Positions 43,678 through 54,000 of a stretch of DNA of 64,000 nt are shown piece by piece. Source of the stretch: Flavobacteriales bacterium. Lineage in GTDB: Bacteria; Bacteroidota; Bacteroidia; UBA10329. The stretch covers positions 36,066-100,065 of the forward strand of contig JAIPBM010000014.1 in assembly GCA_021739695.1 (NCBI GenBank), in the 5' to 3' direction. Positions within the stretch are counted from its first letter, which is position 1, and the number at the start of each line of letters is the position of its first letter. Made by a program: the position numbers and the translations under genes. The notes beneath the pieces are model-generated. The model was not told the DNA's origin. It was given only the letters and a program-made list of their open reading frames with translations, and did no database searches.

Positions 43678-43719
43678 ATAGCCACGGTCAACAATCATTC
43701 CATGTTGAACCGTGGCTAT
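43678..43719 (-). terminator. Hairpin between the T9SS Omp28 gene and tlpA
   Basis: ATAGCCACGGT ... ACCGTGGCTAT pairs over 11 bases, extended by CAACA/TGTTG after a one-base bulge. The following T-run is poor on the minus strand, so this is a probable terminator or partial attenuator that ends the 45640-43745 transcript. Confidence 0.6.
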
Positions 43720-43744
43720 CAAATGTAATAACTGCGAATCAGAA

Positions 43745-45640
43745 CTACTTAGCTACAGTGATTCTAGTAGAGTGAATGAAACCGTTTGTAAGCACGTTCA
43801 CGTTGTAAAGTCCTGTAGAAAGACCATCAATGTTGATAGAACGTCTGTTCATTCCAGCCTCAAGTCCGCCCAATGATTGTTGAAGAACAACAGCACCTTT
43901 CATGTCAGAAACGGTAACATATCCTTCTGTGTGGTTTTCTGTTTCGATAACCACGTTCAATGCGCCAGATGAAATTGGGTTTGGATATACGCCAATAGTT
44001 GTGTTGTCATCATACTCGCGGATGCCTGTAACGAACATTGATGGACCGCTAGAAACAGTAGAGTTCAACACAGTTTTGTTAGAAGCTTGAAGGAAAGCTA
44101 CAACTCGGAAATCTGCTCCTGCATGGAAATCGAATGATCCTTGAGTTGGAAGGTTCGGATTCACAGTGGCGGTGTAAGATTGTTGAGCAGTGTATTGCGT
44201 TCCTGCTGTAAGTGAAACACTTGATCCACTTGCGTTTGGCAACATTTTTCTGAAGATGTTATGGAATTCAGTCTCACCGTTGCTAAAGCTTGAGTGGCTT
44301 GTAGCTGCGTACTCAACCTCAACCAATGCAATGTAAAGTTTTGCGTTAGCAGTTACGTATGGATCCACTGTTACTTCAACGGTCACTGTGCTTCCGTCAA
44401 TAGTGTGTGTGGCAGCGATATCGAACACTGCAATATCATCTTGGTGATCGGCAATATCGCTTGAGTTAAATGCAGAGAAATTATATTCTTCTCCATCAAC
44501 GAAAGGAGTAGGAGCACCAGTTACACCGTAATATGCTCTTCTATTTTCAACCTCAGAATTCCAACCATGGTCTCCTTCTCCCGGCCAATCCACAGGATAT
44601 TTAACCACTGATACTTGAGCACCCGAAAGGTTGTTCGCGTTCAAAGCTGAAAGACCGTTGTTCAAACCACTACCATCAAATCCACTCTCGTTCAACCACT
44701 GACATGGAGGGCAGGTTGAACTTGTGAAGTCTTCCACTAAGCTTAGGCGGTTGGCCAATTGTAACGCAACAGTAACACTTGAGCTGCCATCGTTGTTTGT
44801 CCCATCTGCATCTCCGGTTGCGTCAATTGTAACATCAATATTGTACGTGTTACCAGCAGTTCCTGCAAGAGGAGTGGCATGTGTGAAATTATAGCTGTCT
44901 CCAAAAGAAAGACCAAGGCCAGTAAGGTTATCTGTGTAGTTGTTTGTGCCATCAGACCAAACAACAGAAACGTTGTTCAACGTGGCGGTTCCATAGCTAG
45001 TAATGGTTCCAGTAATATTGATGTTGCCTGGAGCTGCATATTGTGGAATTGAAAGAGAGGTGAGTTCAACCTCAACTGCTGCAGGCTCAAAAATGGCCAC
45101 GTTATCTAAGCCCATTCCAAATGTCCAACCAGAACCGTCATTATAAAGCCAAGAGAATTTAACATCGCTGTTTCCTGCTGCTGCAGATACATCGACCAGT
45201 AAACCATCTTGCCAGTTTTCTGCTCCGTCAAGTTGTTGCAAAGATGTCCATGTACTTCCACCATTGGTCGAGTATGCAAATGTTCCAACTTCTTGAGCTC
45301 CTTGGTAAGCACCGTTGTAAAAGAACAGGTCGAATTTGGCATACAAAGAAGAGTAACCAGTGAGGTCTAAGGAAGGAGTGATCAATCTGTCAGCACTTTT
45401 GTCGCAATTACAACCATCGTCATTGGTTCCAACAATGTTGGTGTGGGCAGGAATAGTAAAACTGCTGCTTGAAAGAGCTGTTCCAGTCCCAGCCAACCAA
45501 CCACCATCGGTAGCCAAAGTCGTTTGAGACCAAGTTCCTGGTAGACCAGACTGAAAATCTTCTTGAAGAAGAAATGTTTGGGCGAATGCCCCAGCTGAGC
45601 AGATGAAGCCCATCGATAAAGAGAGTAAGCGTTTTTTCAT
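43745..45640 (-). CDS. Secreted Omp28-domain protein with T9SS sorting domain
   Basis: 631 residues from the ATG at 45638-45640 (MKKRLLSLSMGFICSAGAFA); a longer start overlaps the promoter region. Residues about 25-190 form a jelly-roll-like domain (choice-of-anchor type, LLQEDFQSGLPGTWSQTTLA, TPSLDLTGYSSLYAKFDLFF). A beta-sandwich follows, then an Omp28-like thioredoxin fold beginning RLSLVEDFTSSTCPPCQWLN, again with CxxC. The last 75 residues are a T9SS type A domain (VYPNPISSGALNVV ... GLYNVNVLTNG). It is a secreted counterpart of the lipoprotein at 40445 and sits directly upstream of the same gene run. Confidence 0.83.
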   Translation of the reverse strand: MKKRLLSLSMGFICSAGAFAQTFLLQEDFQSGLPGTWSQTTLATDGGWLAGTGTALSSSSFTIPAHTNIVGTNDDGCNCDKSADRLITPSLDLTGYSSLYAKFDLFFYNGAYQGAQEVGTFAYSTNGGSTWTSLQQLDGAENWQDGLLVDVSAAAGNSDVKFSWLYNDGSGWTFGMGLDNVAIFEPAAVEVELTSLSIPQYAAPGNINITGTITSYGTATLNNVSVVWSDGTNNYTDNLTGLGLSFGDSYNFTHATPLAGTAGNTYNIDVTIDATGDADGTNNDGSSSVTVALQLANRLSLVEDFTSSTCPPCQWLNESGFDGSGLNNGLSALNANNLSGAQVSVVKYPVDWPGEGDHGWNSEVENRRAYYGVTGAPTPFVDGEEYNFSAFNSSDIADHQDDIAVFDIAATHTIDGSTVTVEVTVDPYVTANAKLYIALVEVEYAATSHSSFSNGETEFHNIFRKMLPNASGSSVSLTAGTQYTAQQSYTATVNPNLPTQGSFDFHAGADFRVVAFLQASNKTVLNSTVSSGPSMFVTGIREYDDNTTIGVYPNPISSGALNVVIETENHTEGYVTVSDMKGAVVLQQSLGGLEAGMNRRSINIDGLSTGLYNVNVLTNGFIHSTRITVAK

Positions 45641-45672
45641 TAAATTGATGTTAGCTGTGAAATTGTTTAGGT

Positions 45673-45693
45673 CAAATCTAAGGATCAAACTTA
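45673..45693 (-). promoter_or_regulatory. Two candidate -7 elements (TAAGTTTG and TAGATTTG, minus strand)
   Basis: TAAGTTTG (45686-45693) and TAGATTTG (45673-45680) both match TAnnTTTG, 45 and 32 bases upstream of the Omp28-T9SS gene start. Either may be used. Confidence 0.45.
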
Positions 45694-45750
45694 AATCTGG
45701 TCTAATCTATTATTTGTATTTCGGCAGACCTATACTGAAAATTGATTCTT

Positions 45751-45758
45751 TACATTTG
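45751..45758 (+). promoter_or_regulatory. Candidate -7 element (TACATTTG)
   Basis: Matches TAnnTTTG, 12-20 bases upstream of the start of the small T9SS cargo gene. The divergent promoter pair lies within 80 bases. Confidence 0.45.
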
Positions 45759-45770
45759 TTACAAATCAAA

Positions 45771-46490
45771 ATGCGAAGGATGAAAAGAAAAGTTCTACTC
45801 TTAAATACGTTCATGGTCATTGGTCTTTCAGGATTTGCTCAGAGCTTGTCTGTAGCCAGTTTGGATCGCAATGTTTGGTCGTCTGTAGAAGAGACCGTGT
45901 CGCAATCTGTAGGAGTTATTGAAAATGTTGGTTCTTCCACTATTGCTGTCAAGGTCAGACGAATTACGGTTGATACTGTTCCAGGAACCCAGAATTATTT
46001 CTGCTGGGAACAGTGCTACATTCCATCTACGAATGTATCGCCAACTGCCATGATAATGACACCTGGTCAACAGATCGATCAATTCTATGCTGATTATAAG
46101 CCGAACGGAAACGCAGGAGTAAGTGTGCTTACCTATTGTTTTTATGATGTGGATAACGAAGCGGATTCAGTTTGCGCCACGGTTCGTTTCCATGCCAGCG
46201 CGGTTGGTATTCAAGATGTTTTCAGAGGAAACGAATCAGGAATCTCTGAGTCTTATCCGAATCCAGCCAAGTCAGTAGCTAATATCAACTATGCCTTACG
46301 TGTCGGATGGAAACAAGCAGATTTGACTGTTTACAGTATGCTTGGCTCACAAGTAAAGAAAGTGAAACTCAAAGAAGACCAAGGAACTTACAAGTTAGAT
46401 GTGTCTACATTACCTTCAGGAATGTATTTCTACACATTGGAAGTTGACGGAAAAGCCATCAGCACGAAAAAGATGTTGGTCACAAAATAA
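45771..46490 (+). CDS. Small secreted protein with T9SS type A sorting domain
   Basis: 239 residues from the ATG at 45771 (a second ATG is at 45780). Signal peptide: MKRKVLLLNTFMVIGLSGFA. A beta-sandwich of about 110 residues with four cysteines (FCWEQCYIPS ... TYCFYDVDNEADSVC) probably forms disulfides. The T9SS domain runs from SESYPNPAKSVANINYALRV to GMYFYTLEVDGKAISTKKML. The upstream extension of the reading frame overlaps the divergent gene and is not translated. Its terminator lies inside the convergent sirtuin gene. Confidence 0.8.
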   Translation: MRRMKRKVLLLNTFMVIGLSGFAQSLSVASLDRNVWSSVEETVSQSVGVIENVGSSTIAVKVRRITVDTVPGTQNYFCWEQCYIPSTNVSPTAMIMTPGQQIDQFYADYKPNGNAGVSVLTYCFYDVDNEADSVCATVRFHASAVGIQDVFRGNESGISESYPNPAKSVANINYALRVGWKQADLTVYSMLGSQVKKVKLKEDQGTYKLDVSTLPSGMYFYTLEVDGKAISTKKMLVTK

Positions 46491-47178
46491 TCTCTCCATT
46501 CAAAAGAGATCGGACAAGCCGGGGCAATGCTGCTCCGGCTTTTTCATTCAAAGCAACAATTGAATCTGGGTATCTCAATTCGTGCGCATTGGGGTCAATG
46601 ATCCAAATGCGGCAACTTGGTTTTGCATAGCGATACAGGCCAGCTGCGGGATAGACGTTCAAAGATGTACCAACTATGATAATAGCGTCCGACTCCGAAA
46701 CGATCTGAGCAGCAGGTAAAAGGTTCGGAACTTCTTCCCCAAACCAAACAATATTTGGCCGAAGCTGATATCCGCTTTCGCACTTATCGCCCAAATTCAG
46801 TTGCCATGTATCCAATTCATATGTACGAAACGGTGAACCTGTGCTTCTCGCCTTTTTCAATTCGCCATGAAGGTGAAGTACGTTCGTATTTCCTGCGCGT
46901 TCGTGCAGGTCATCCACATTTTGCGTGATCACTTGCACGTCATACAGTTTCTGAAGTTCTGTGATGGCGAAGTGAGCAGCATTTGGTTCGACTTCTGATA
47001 GTTGCTTCCTTCTCAGATTGTAAAAATCCAGCACCAGTTTTGGGTTGCGATGCCAAGCTTCGGGAGTAGCAACATCTTCGATGCGATGTTTTTCCCAAAG
47101 TCCGTCTGAATCTCTGAAGGTTGAAATTCCACTTTCGGCACTGATGCCGGCTCCAGAAAGAATGGTTATCCGTTTCAT
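46480..47178 (-). CDS. NAD-dependent protein deacylase, zincless class III-like sirtuin
   Basis: 232 residues. GAGISAESGISTFRDSDGLW binds NAD, TQNVDDLHERAG holds the QN-D catalytic pair, and HLHGEL supplies the catalytic histidine. Y53 and R56 in DFYNLRRKQ are the pair that recognises succinyl or malonyl-lysine in SIRT5/CobB. The zinc ribbon cysteines are missing: the segment ELKKARSTGSPFRTY ... CESGYQLRPNIVWFGE has one cysteine only. This short-loop version occurs in Bacteroidota and should be a deacylase rather than a pure deacetylase. The final 11 bases overlap the convergent T9SS cargo gene. Confidence 0.85.
   Translation of the reverse strand: MKRITILSGAGISAESGISTFRDSDGLWEKHRIEDVATPEAWHRNPKLVLDFYNLRRKQLSEVEPNAAHFAITELQKLYDVQVITQNVDDLHERAGNTNVLHLHGELKKARSTGSPFRTYELDTWQLNLGDKCESGYQLRPNIVWFGEEVPNLLPAAQIVSESDAIIIVGTSLNVYPAAGLYRYAKPSCRIWIIDPNAHELRYPDSIVALNEKAGAALPRLVRSLLNGEIIL
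46516..46545 (+). terminator. Terminator for the T9SS cargo gene, embedded in the sirtuin coding sequence
   Basis: AGCCGGGGCA / TGCTCCGGCT, 10 pairs (one G-U) around ATGC, followed by TTTTT on the plus strand. The same DNA encodes the sirtuin C-terminus (KAGAALPRL). Confidence 0.8.
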
Positions 47179-47185
47179 TCTCGGG

Positions 47186-47193
47186 CAAATTTA
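47186..47193 (-). promoter_or_regulatory. Candidate -7 element (TAAATTTG on minus strand) before the sirtuin
   Basis: Matches TAnnTTTG, 7 bases upstream of the ATG at 47178, so the leader would be very short. Confidence 0.35.
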
Positions 47194-47327
47194 CTGCAAC
47201 CTGATCAATGCCTTGATTCGCTCAAAACTTGACTTAGCTTGACATGGCAGATAGATGGTTCTAAATCCGTTCATCGAAAACTGCGCCCAGTCCATCGTGC
47301 TCAACATGCTTCTAACCTAAAATTATT

Positions 47328-47335
47328 TACTTTTG
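47328..47335 (+). promoter_or_regulatory. Candidate -7 element (TACTTTTG) before ruvA
   Basis: Matches TAnnTTTG, 67 bases upstream of ruvA, in a 225-base region between the divergent sirtuin and ruvA genes that holds nothing else I recognise. It would drive ruvA-sprA. Confidence 0.5.
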
Positions 47336-47402
47336 CCAACCTTTTTTCAACCTAAAGCGAAGCATATAGATTCTACTCTACCTGAACTGAAGTAAGTTAA
47401 AC

Positions 47403-47987
47403 ATGATAACACACCTACACGGTGTCTTGGAAGAAAAGACACCTGCAAGTGCTGTCATTGACTGTGGTGGAATAGGATATTTGTTATCAATATCCCTTCA
47501 TACCTATGCTCAATTGCCCGATAAAGGCACCTGTCGGCTATTTACCCATATGGCCATACGGGAAGACGCGCATGTGCTCTTCGGTTTTTATAACCGCGAT
47601 GAACGTGAATTGTTCCGCCAGTTGATTTCTGTATCAGGAGTCGGAGGCAACACAGCCTTGGCAATCCTTTCTGGATTGGATCCATCAGGCGTAAAAGACA
47701 CCATTGTGAGTGGAAACGTTTCTGTCTTAAAGTCAATCAAAGGTGTGGGGCCTAAAACGGCCGAACGCATCATTGTAGACCTGCGAGATAGGATGGGTAA
47801 AGTGGAAGTGGGCGAATTGGCTTTGGGACTACCGCAAAATAAAGGCCGTGAAGAAGCGTTAACCGCGCTCATCACTCTTGGATTTGCCAAAAATGCTGCA
47901 GACAAAGCAGTAGATAAAGTGCTGAAAACCCATGGAAAAGACCTAGCGGTGGAAGAGATTGTAAAACACGCCCTGAGCAGTTTCTAA
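47403..47987 (+). CDS. ruvA: Holliday junction branch migration protein RuvA
   Basis: 194 residues, normal length. MITHLHGVLEEKTPASAVID, then DCGGIGYLL, is the N-terminal OB fold. VSGVGGNTALAILSGLDPSG and IKGVGPKTAERIIVDLRDRM are the two helix-hairpin-helix motifs. The C-terminal domain (EEALTALITLGFAKNAADKA) contacts RuvB. RuvA binds four-way junctions. The gene precedes sprA by 16 bases, a neighbourhood conserved in Flavobacteria. Confidence 0.96.
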   Translation: MITHLHGVLEEKTPASAVIDCGGIGYLLSISLHTYAQLPDKGTCRLFTHMAIREDAHVLFGFYNRDERELFRQLISVSGVGGNTALAILSGLDPSGVKDTIVSGNVSVLKSIKGVGPKTAERIIVDLRDRMGKVEVGELALGLPQNKGREEALTALITLGFAKNAADKAVDKVLKTHGKDLAVEEIVKHALSSF

Positions 47988-48003
47988 GCCTGAGAATCTT
48001 GTA

Positions 48004-51000
48004 ATGCAGCGTTTGTCTAAGAAACTCTTACTCATTTCTATTGTTGTCACAGGGCTTGGCCTTGTGGCGGTATCAGACGCGTCCACGCCCAATAAACGGA
48101 AGGCGATCATCGGATTGGAGCTGCTCACGTTTGCACTGGACACACCGCCTGCCGACCAACTTCCATATCCGCTGCAAGACTCATATGATCCAACTCCAAC
48201 AGGGAACGAAAATGGATTATACCTCAGCGACCCAGACAACATTAAGACTGACATTGAATACAATCCGGAGACGGACGAGTACAACATCAATCAGAAGGTT
48301 GGAGACGAGATAAATTACCGTCCGCCCACATACATGTCTTTTGATGAATATCAGGATTATCACGCCAATCAGGCACTACGTGATTACTGGCGAGAAAAGG
48401 CGCAAAGCCAATCTGAAAGCCAGCGTAAGCCGCTTATCCCTAAACTGAACATCAAGAGTAAACTTTTCGAAAGTATTTTCTGCGGAAGTACCGTGGAGAT
48501 CCGACCTCAAGGTTCGGCCGAACTTATTTTCGGGGTGAACGTCTCCAAGATCAAGAACCCAGCACTTCCGGCCAAACAGCAGACGAACACGACCTTCAAC
48601 TTCGATCAGAACATTCAGCTCAACGTAACGGGTAAGATCGGAGATGCGATGACCTTGGGTGTGAATTATAACACAGATGCAACGTTCGATTTCGAAAATC
48701 AGATGAAGTTGAAGTGGGAAGCTTGTAACGAGGATCAGATCTTACGTAGCATCGAAGCAGGTAACGTTTCGCTTCCACTTACTGGATCACTGATTTCTGG
48801 AAGCCAGAATCTGTTCGGAGTAAAGGCAGTTACGCAGTTCGGTAGGTTGAAAGTGACAGGAATCTTCTCGCAGCAGAAGAGTGAGAGCAATTCAGTTGAA
48901 ACACAAGGTGGTGCTCAGGTTACTAAGTTTGAGGTAAAAGCGGATAACTACGAAGGATACCGACACTACTTTCTTACACAGTTTTTCCGCGAGAATTACG
49001 ATAAGTGGTTAGCCGACCTTCCTTTAGTAAAATCGCCAGTTAACATCAACCGTGTGGAGGTTTGGGTTACTTCGGTCAACTTCAATGACGATTCAAGGAA
49101 CATTGTGGCTTTCATGGACCTTGGAGAGAAACCTTCCGACACCTACAATACTTCCTATGTTCTACCAGGAAGTGGAAATCAAGGCGTTCCGAACAATAAT
49201 GCCAACTCGCTTTACAGCAATGTTTACAACTTGCCTGGTTCGCGAAACATCAGTCAGGTATCTTCCAATTTTGCATCGCTTGCCGGATCGAACAATTTTG
49301 TCAACTCGCAGGATTATGAAGGATTGGAATTTGCTACGAAGCTAACCCCTTCCGAGTATACCTTCCATCCACAGTTGGGATACATTTCGCTTAATCGAGA
49401 ATTGCAACCGAACGAAGTGCTTGCTGTAGCCTTTCAGTATACTTACGCAGGACAAGTATATCAAGTGGGAGAATTCTCCACTGACGGTATTACAGGTCAG
49501 GATGCGCTTTTCGTGAAGTTGTTGAAGAGTACGGTCACCAATCCGAAAATTCCGATTTGGGATCTGATGATGAAGAACGTTTACAACATTGGAGCATATC
49601 AGGTATCTAAAGAAGATTTCACGCTCAATGTCATCTACGACAACATTGCCGCAGGAACACGAACCAACTACTTGACGGAAGGTGCCATCAATGGACAGAT
49701 TCTGCTCCGAACGCTGAATCTCGATCAGTTGAATTATAATAATGACCCTTATCCAGATGGATTTTTCGATTTTGTTGAGGGAGTTACCATCAACAGTCAG
49801 AATGGGCGCATCTACTTTCCAGTAGCTGAGCCATTCGGCTCGTATTTAACGAGCAAGTTCTTACCGTCAGAGGCAGACATTGCTAAAAAGTACGCGTATC
49901 CACAATTGTACGATTCTACTCATCAGGCGGCACTTAACTTCCCAGAGCTGAACAGGTTCATTCTTGCAGGTACGTACAAAGGCGCAGGAGGAGCAGAGAT
50001 ATCTTTGGGTGGCATGAACATTCCGCAGGGAAGTGTGAAGGTGACTGCTGGTAGTCAGACGCTGGTTGAAAATCAGGATTACACGGTAGATTATACCTTG
50101 GGTCGGGTCAAGATCATCAACCAAAGCGTGTTGGAGTCCAATCAGAAGATCACTGCCTCGTTCGAGAGCAATTCCCTTTTCAATATTCAGCAAAAGACCT
50201 TGGGCGGTGTTCACCTCGATTATGTGGTGAGCAAAGACCTCGCATTTGGTGCCACAGTTCTTAATCTGAGCGAACGACCGCTTACCCAGAAAGTGAATAT
50301 GGGCGATGAGCCGATCAATAACACCATTTGGGGTATCAATGGAAATTACCGAACTGAGTCACGGTTCCTTACAAAAATGGTTGATAAGATTCCGTTGATC
50401 AATACGAAGGAGGTTTCCACTATTTCTGTTGCTGGAGAATTTGCCCATTTGATACCAGGCAATGCAAAGGCTATCACCAAAGGCGGGGTTTCTTACATCG
50501 ATGACTTTGAGGGAAGTGTAAACTTCATTGACCTGAAAAGCAGGCAGACATGGGTGTTGGCCAGTACACCTCAAGGACAATCCGACCTTTTTCCTGAAGG
50601 ATCATTGAGTGATGATATTGGGTATGGAATGAACCGAGCACGGTTTTCATGGTATATTGTAGATCCCCTTTTTCATCGTACCAACAACCTCACGCCTAGC
50701 CATATGACGGATCAAGACCGTTCGTATCAATACACGCGGCAGGTGGTTGAGCAAGAAATTTTCCCAAACAAGCAATCTTCCATTGCCAACCAGCAGACTA
50801 CGCTGCCAATGTTCGATATTGCCTATTTCCCTAAAGAAAAAGGGCCATATAATTACGATGCGGATGGTAAAACACCATCAGGTCAGCAGGTGGCAGCCGG
50901 GTTGGACACGGATGGTTCACTGAAAGAACCGGAAACCCGTTGGGGCGGTATCATGCGGCCTATTCAGACCAGCAACTTTGAAACCAATAATATTGAGTTC

Positions 51001-54000
51001 ATCCAATGTTGGATCATGGATCCATATTACTATGATGACCTTACGAATTCCCATACCGGTGGCGACCTTTACTTCAACCTCGGAAACATATCGGAGGATA
51101 TTCTTCGAGATGGAAGAAAATCGTTTGAGAACGGACTTCCTACACCAAACAACGATAACCCGATAGATTCTACGAGCTGGGGGATTGTTCCAGATGTACA
51201 GAACATCATCAACGTATTTGATAACGACCCTGCTGCGCGACCTTTTCAGGATGTTGGTCTGGATGGGATGAACGATAGTGCAGAGGTAAGCTTCCACACG
51301 GCCTCTGGCATTACGCCTCCCAATTCCAATTATGTGAATAAACTGAATGATCAGCTCGCGCTTGGCACCATCACACAGGCCGCCTATGATAAACTGATTT
51401 CAGACGTCTCATCAGACAACTTCCAATACTACAGAAGCGATGAATGGGACGCCAAACAGGCTTCAGTGCTCGAGCGTTATAAGTACTTCAATGGTCTTGA
51501 GAACAATTCACCAACCGCAACCCAATCTGGAACCTCGTTTCAGGCTTCTTCATCTACTTTGCCAGACGTAGAAGACATCAACCGAGATAACACGGTTAGT
51601 CAAACGGAGAACTACTTTCAATATAAGGTGAGTTTGCGAAAGGAAGATCTCGTTGTAGGAAAAAACTTCATTACCAATGCAGTGATGGGTAGAGGAACCT
51701 TGGCCAACGGCCAACAGATAGATGTTATGTGGTACCAGTTCAAGATTCCTGTTAGGACGCCAAATAAAGTGGTCGGTAATATTCAGGATTTCCGTTCCAT
51801 TCGTTTTATGCGAATGTTCATGACGGGCTTTGAGGATTCGGTGGTAGCCCGTTTTGCGCGGTTGGAGTTGGTACGAGGCGAATGGAGAAGATACCTTTTC
51901 TCGTTAGAGGAACCGGGCGAATATATCCCAGGCGACCCTTCGGATGATTCGCCTTTCGATATATCGGTAGTGAATATCGAACAGAATAGTGAGAAAGACC
52001 CTGTCAATTACATCTTGCCTCCAGGAATCGACCGCCAGCAAACGCCTTCAAGTAACACTACGCTTCGTCAGTTGAATGAGCAAGCACTTTCCTTGACTGT
52101 TTGCGACCTTGCAGATGGCGATGCGCGCGCTGCTTTCAAGAACACACAGTTTGATGTGCTTTCGTATAAGAAGCTGAAAATGTTCATCCATGCCGAAGCC
52201 GTGGGCGATCACATCCTCAATGATGATGACGTGACCGTTTTCCTTCGACTTGGAACCGATTTCGACAATAACTATTACGAATACGAGGTTCCTTTAAAGG
52301 TAACGCAACCTGGTTATTATGATGGAAACTCCGTAGACGACCGCTACGATGTTTGGCCGATCTTGAACAATATTGACCTAGAATTCGCGGAGCTGACCAA
52401 TGCCAAGACAAAAAGAAATGTTGACCTGATAACCGACCCAACGGTGTCTCTTACAAAACGCTACGTGGTAGATCATGGACCAACCAACAAGATCGTCATC
52501 AAGGGAAATCCGAATCTCGGGAACATCAAGTCGATTTTGATCGGTATCAGAAATCCTAAAAAGGATGGTGTCCATACTGGCGATGACGGTTTATCGAAGT
52601 GTGTGGAGGTTTGGGTGAACGAATTACGTCTTACCGATTTTGATAACAGAGGAGGATGGGCAACTACCGGCCAAGTGAGCATGAAATTGGCCGATTTTGC
52701 TGTGGTTAATGGAGCGGCCGATTACAAGAAATTCGGTTTTGGTGCCTTCGATAGTAAACCGACTGAACGTTTGCGCGAAAGTGTGGCCAACTACGATCTT
52801 TCTGCACAGATCCAGCTAGGTAAATTCTTCCCAAGCAAACTGGGGATTAACCTGCCAATGTATCTCGGATATGGCGAAACCTTCGGAACGCCTCAGTACA
52901 ATCCGCTAAATCCAGACATCAGCATGGCGGCTACTTTGGCGAACCTGAATGAGACTTCCACCAATCCGGATTCATCGCGTAAGGCGCTGCTTCAAGCTAC
53001 GCAGCGCTACCAAAAGCGGAGAAGCATGAACTTTACGGACGTCCGAATTGGAATCAAGGGTAAGAAACCAATGCCTTGGGATCCAACCAACTTCGGGTTC
53101 AACTATTCCTACAATCAGGACTACATGCGCGATATCAATACCAAGTATCGCGAAACACGGACCTACAAAGGTGGCATGAATTACAACTATAGTCCGAGTG
53201 CTAAGAACGTTCGACCGTTTACGAAGCTTAAACTCGTAAATGCCATGGTTGATGCTACCAAGGAGCGGCAAGAAACCAAGACAAAAGAACAAAAGGCAGT
53301 TGTTGACAGTCTGAAGCGCGCCAATGTGAAGGGAGAGGAAATGGCCGAAGCGGAAGACCTCTTGGAGAAGTACAACAAGCGAAAAGAGAATTATAAGAAG
53401 TGGTCGAGGGAAATGCTTCGTTCTGGTTGGTGGCAGCCCATCAAGGATTTCAACTTTAATTACTTGCCAAATCGGTTAGGTTTCCAAACGGATATGGACA
53501 GAAGGTACACCGAACAACAGCTACGTAACACCACCGATTATCAGGACCTGAGGATTGATTCCACGTTCCAGAAGTCATTCTTATGGAATCGTTCGTACCA
53601 TTTCAAGTACGACCTTACGAAGGCGATCAAGATTCAGTTTGATGCTTTCAACTTTGGTAGGGTTGATGAGCCACAAGGGCCAGTTGATAGGAAGTTCGAT
53701 AACTGGGAACACATGCGCGATTCTATTTGGTCGAACGTGTTGAACGGAGGTAGAACCACGCAGTACAACCATGCAACCACTGTAAACTGGACACTGCCGA
53801 TCAACAAGTTCCCTATATTCAATTGGGTAACTTCTAATGCATCCTACACAGGTAATTATACATGGAACGCGGCCCCATTGACATGGAATGATACACTGCA
53901 GAAGTTTGCGCAATCGTCTTTTGGAAATACGGTGCAGAACTCACAGAATTGGCAGATAAACGTGAACGCCAACCTGACACAACTCTACAATAAGGTGCCG

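Noticed and set aside
45603..45770. Upstream extension of the small T9SS protein
   Set aside because: Would overlap the divergent gene and remove the signal peptide from the N-terminus; the start at 45771 is better.
51783..52682. Several minus-strand frames inside sprA
   Set aside because: sprA is a continuous 2516-codon gene; these are shadows.
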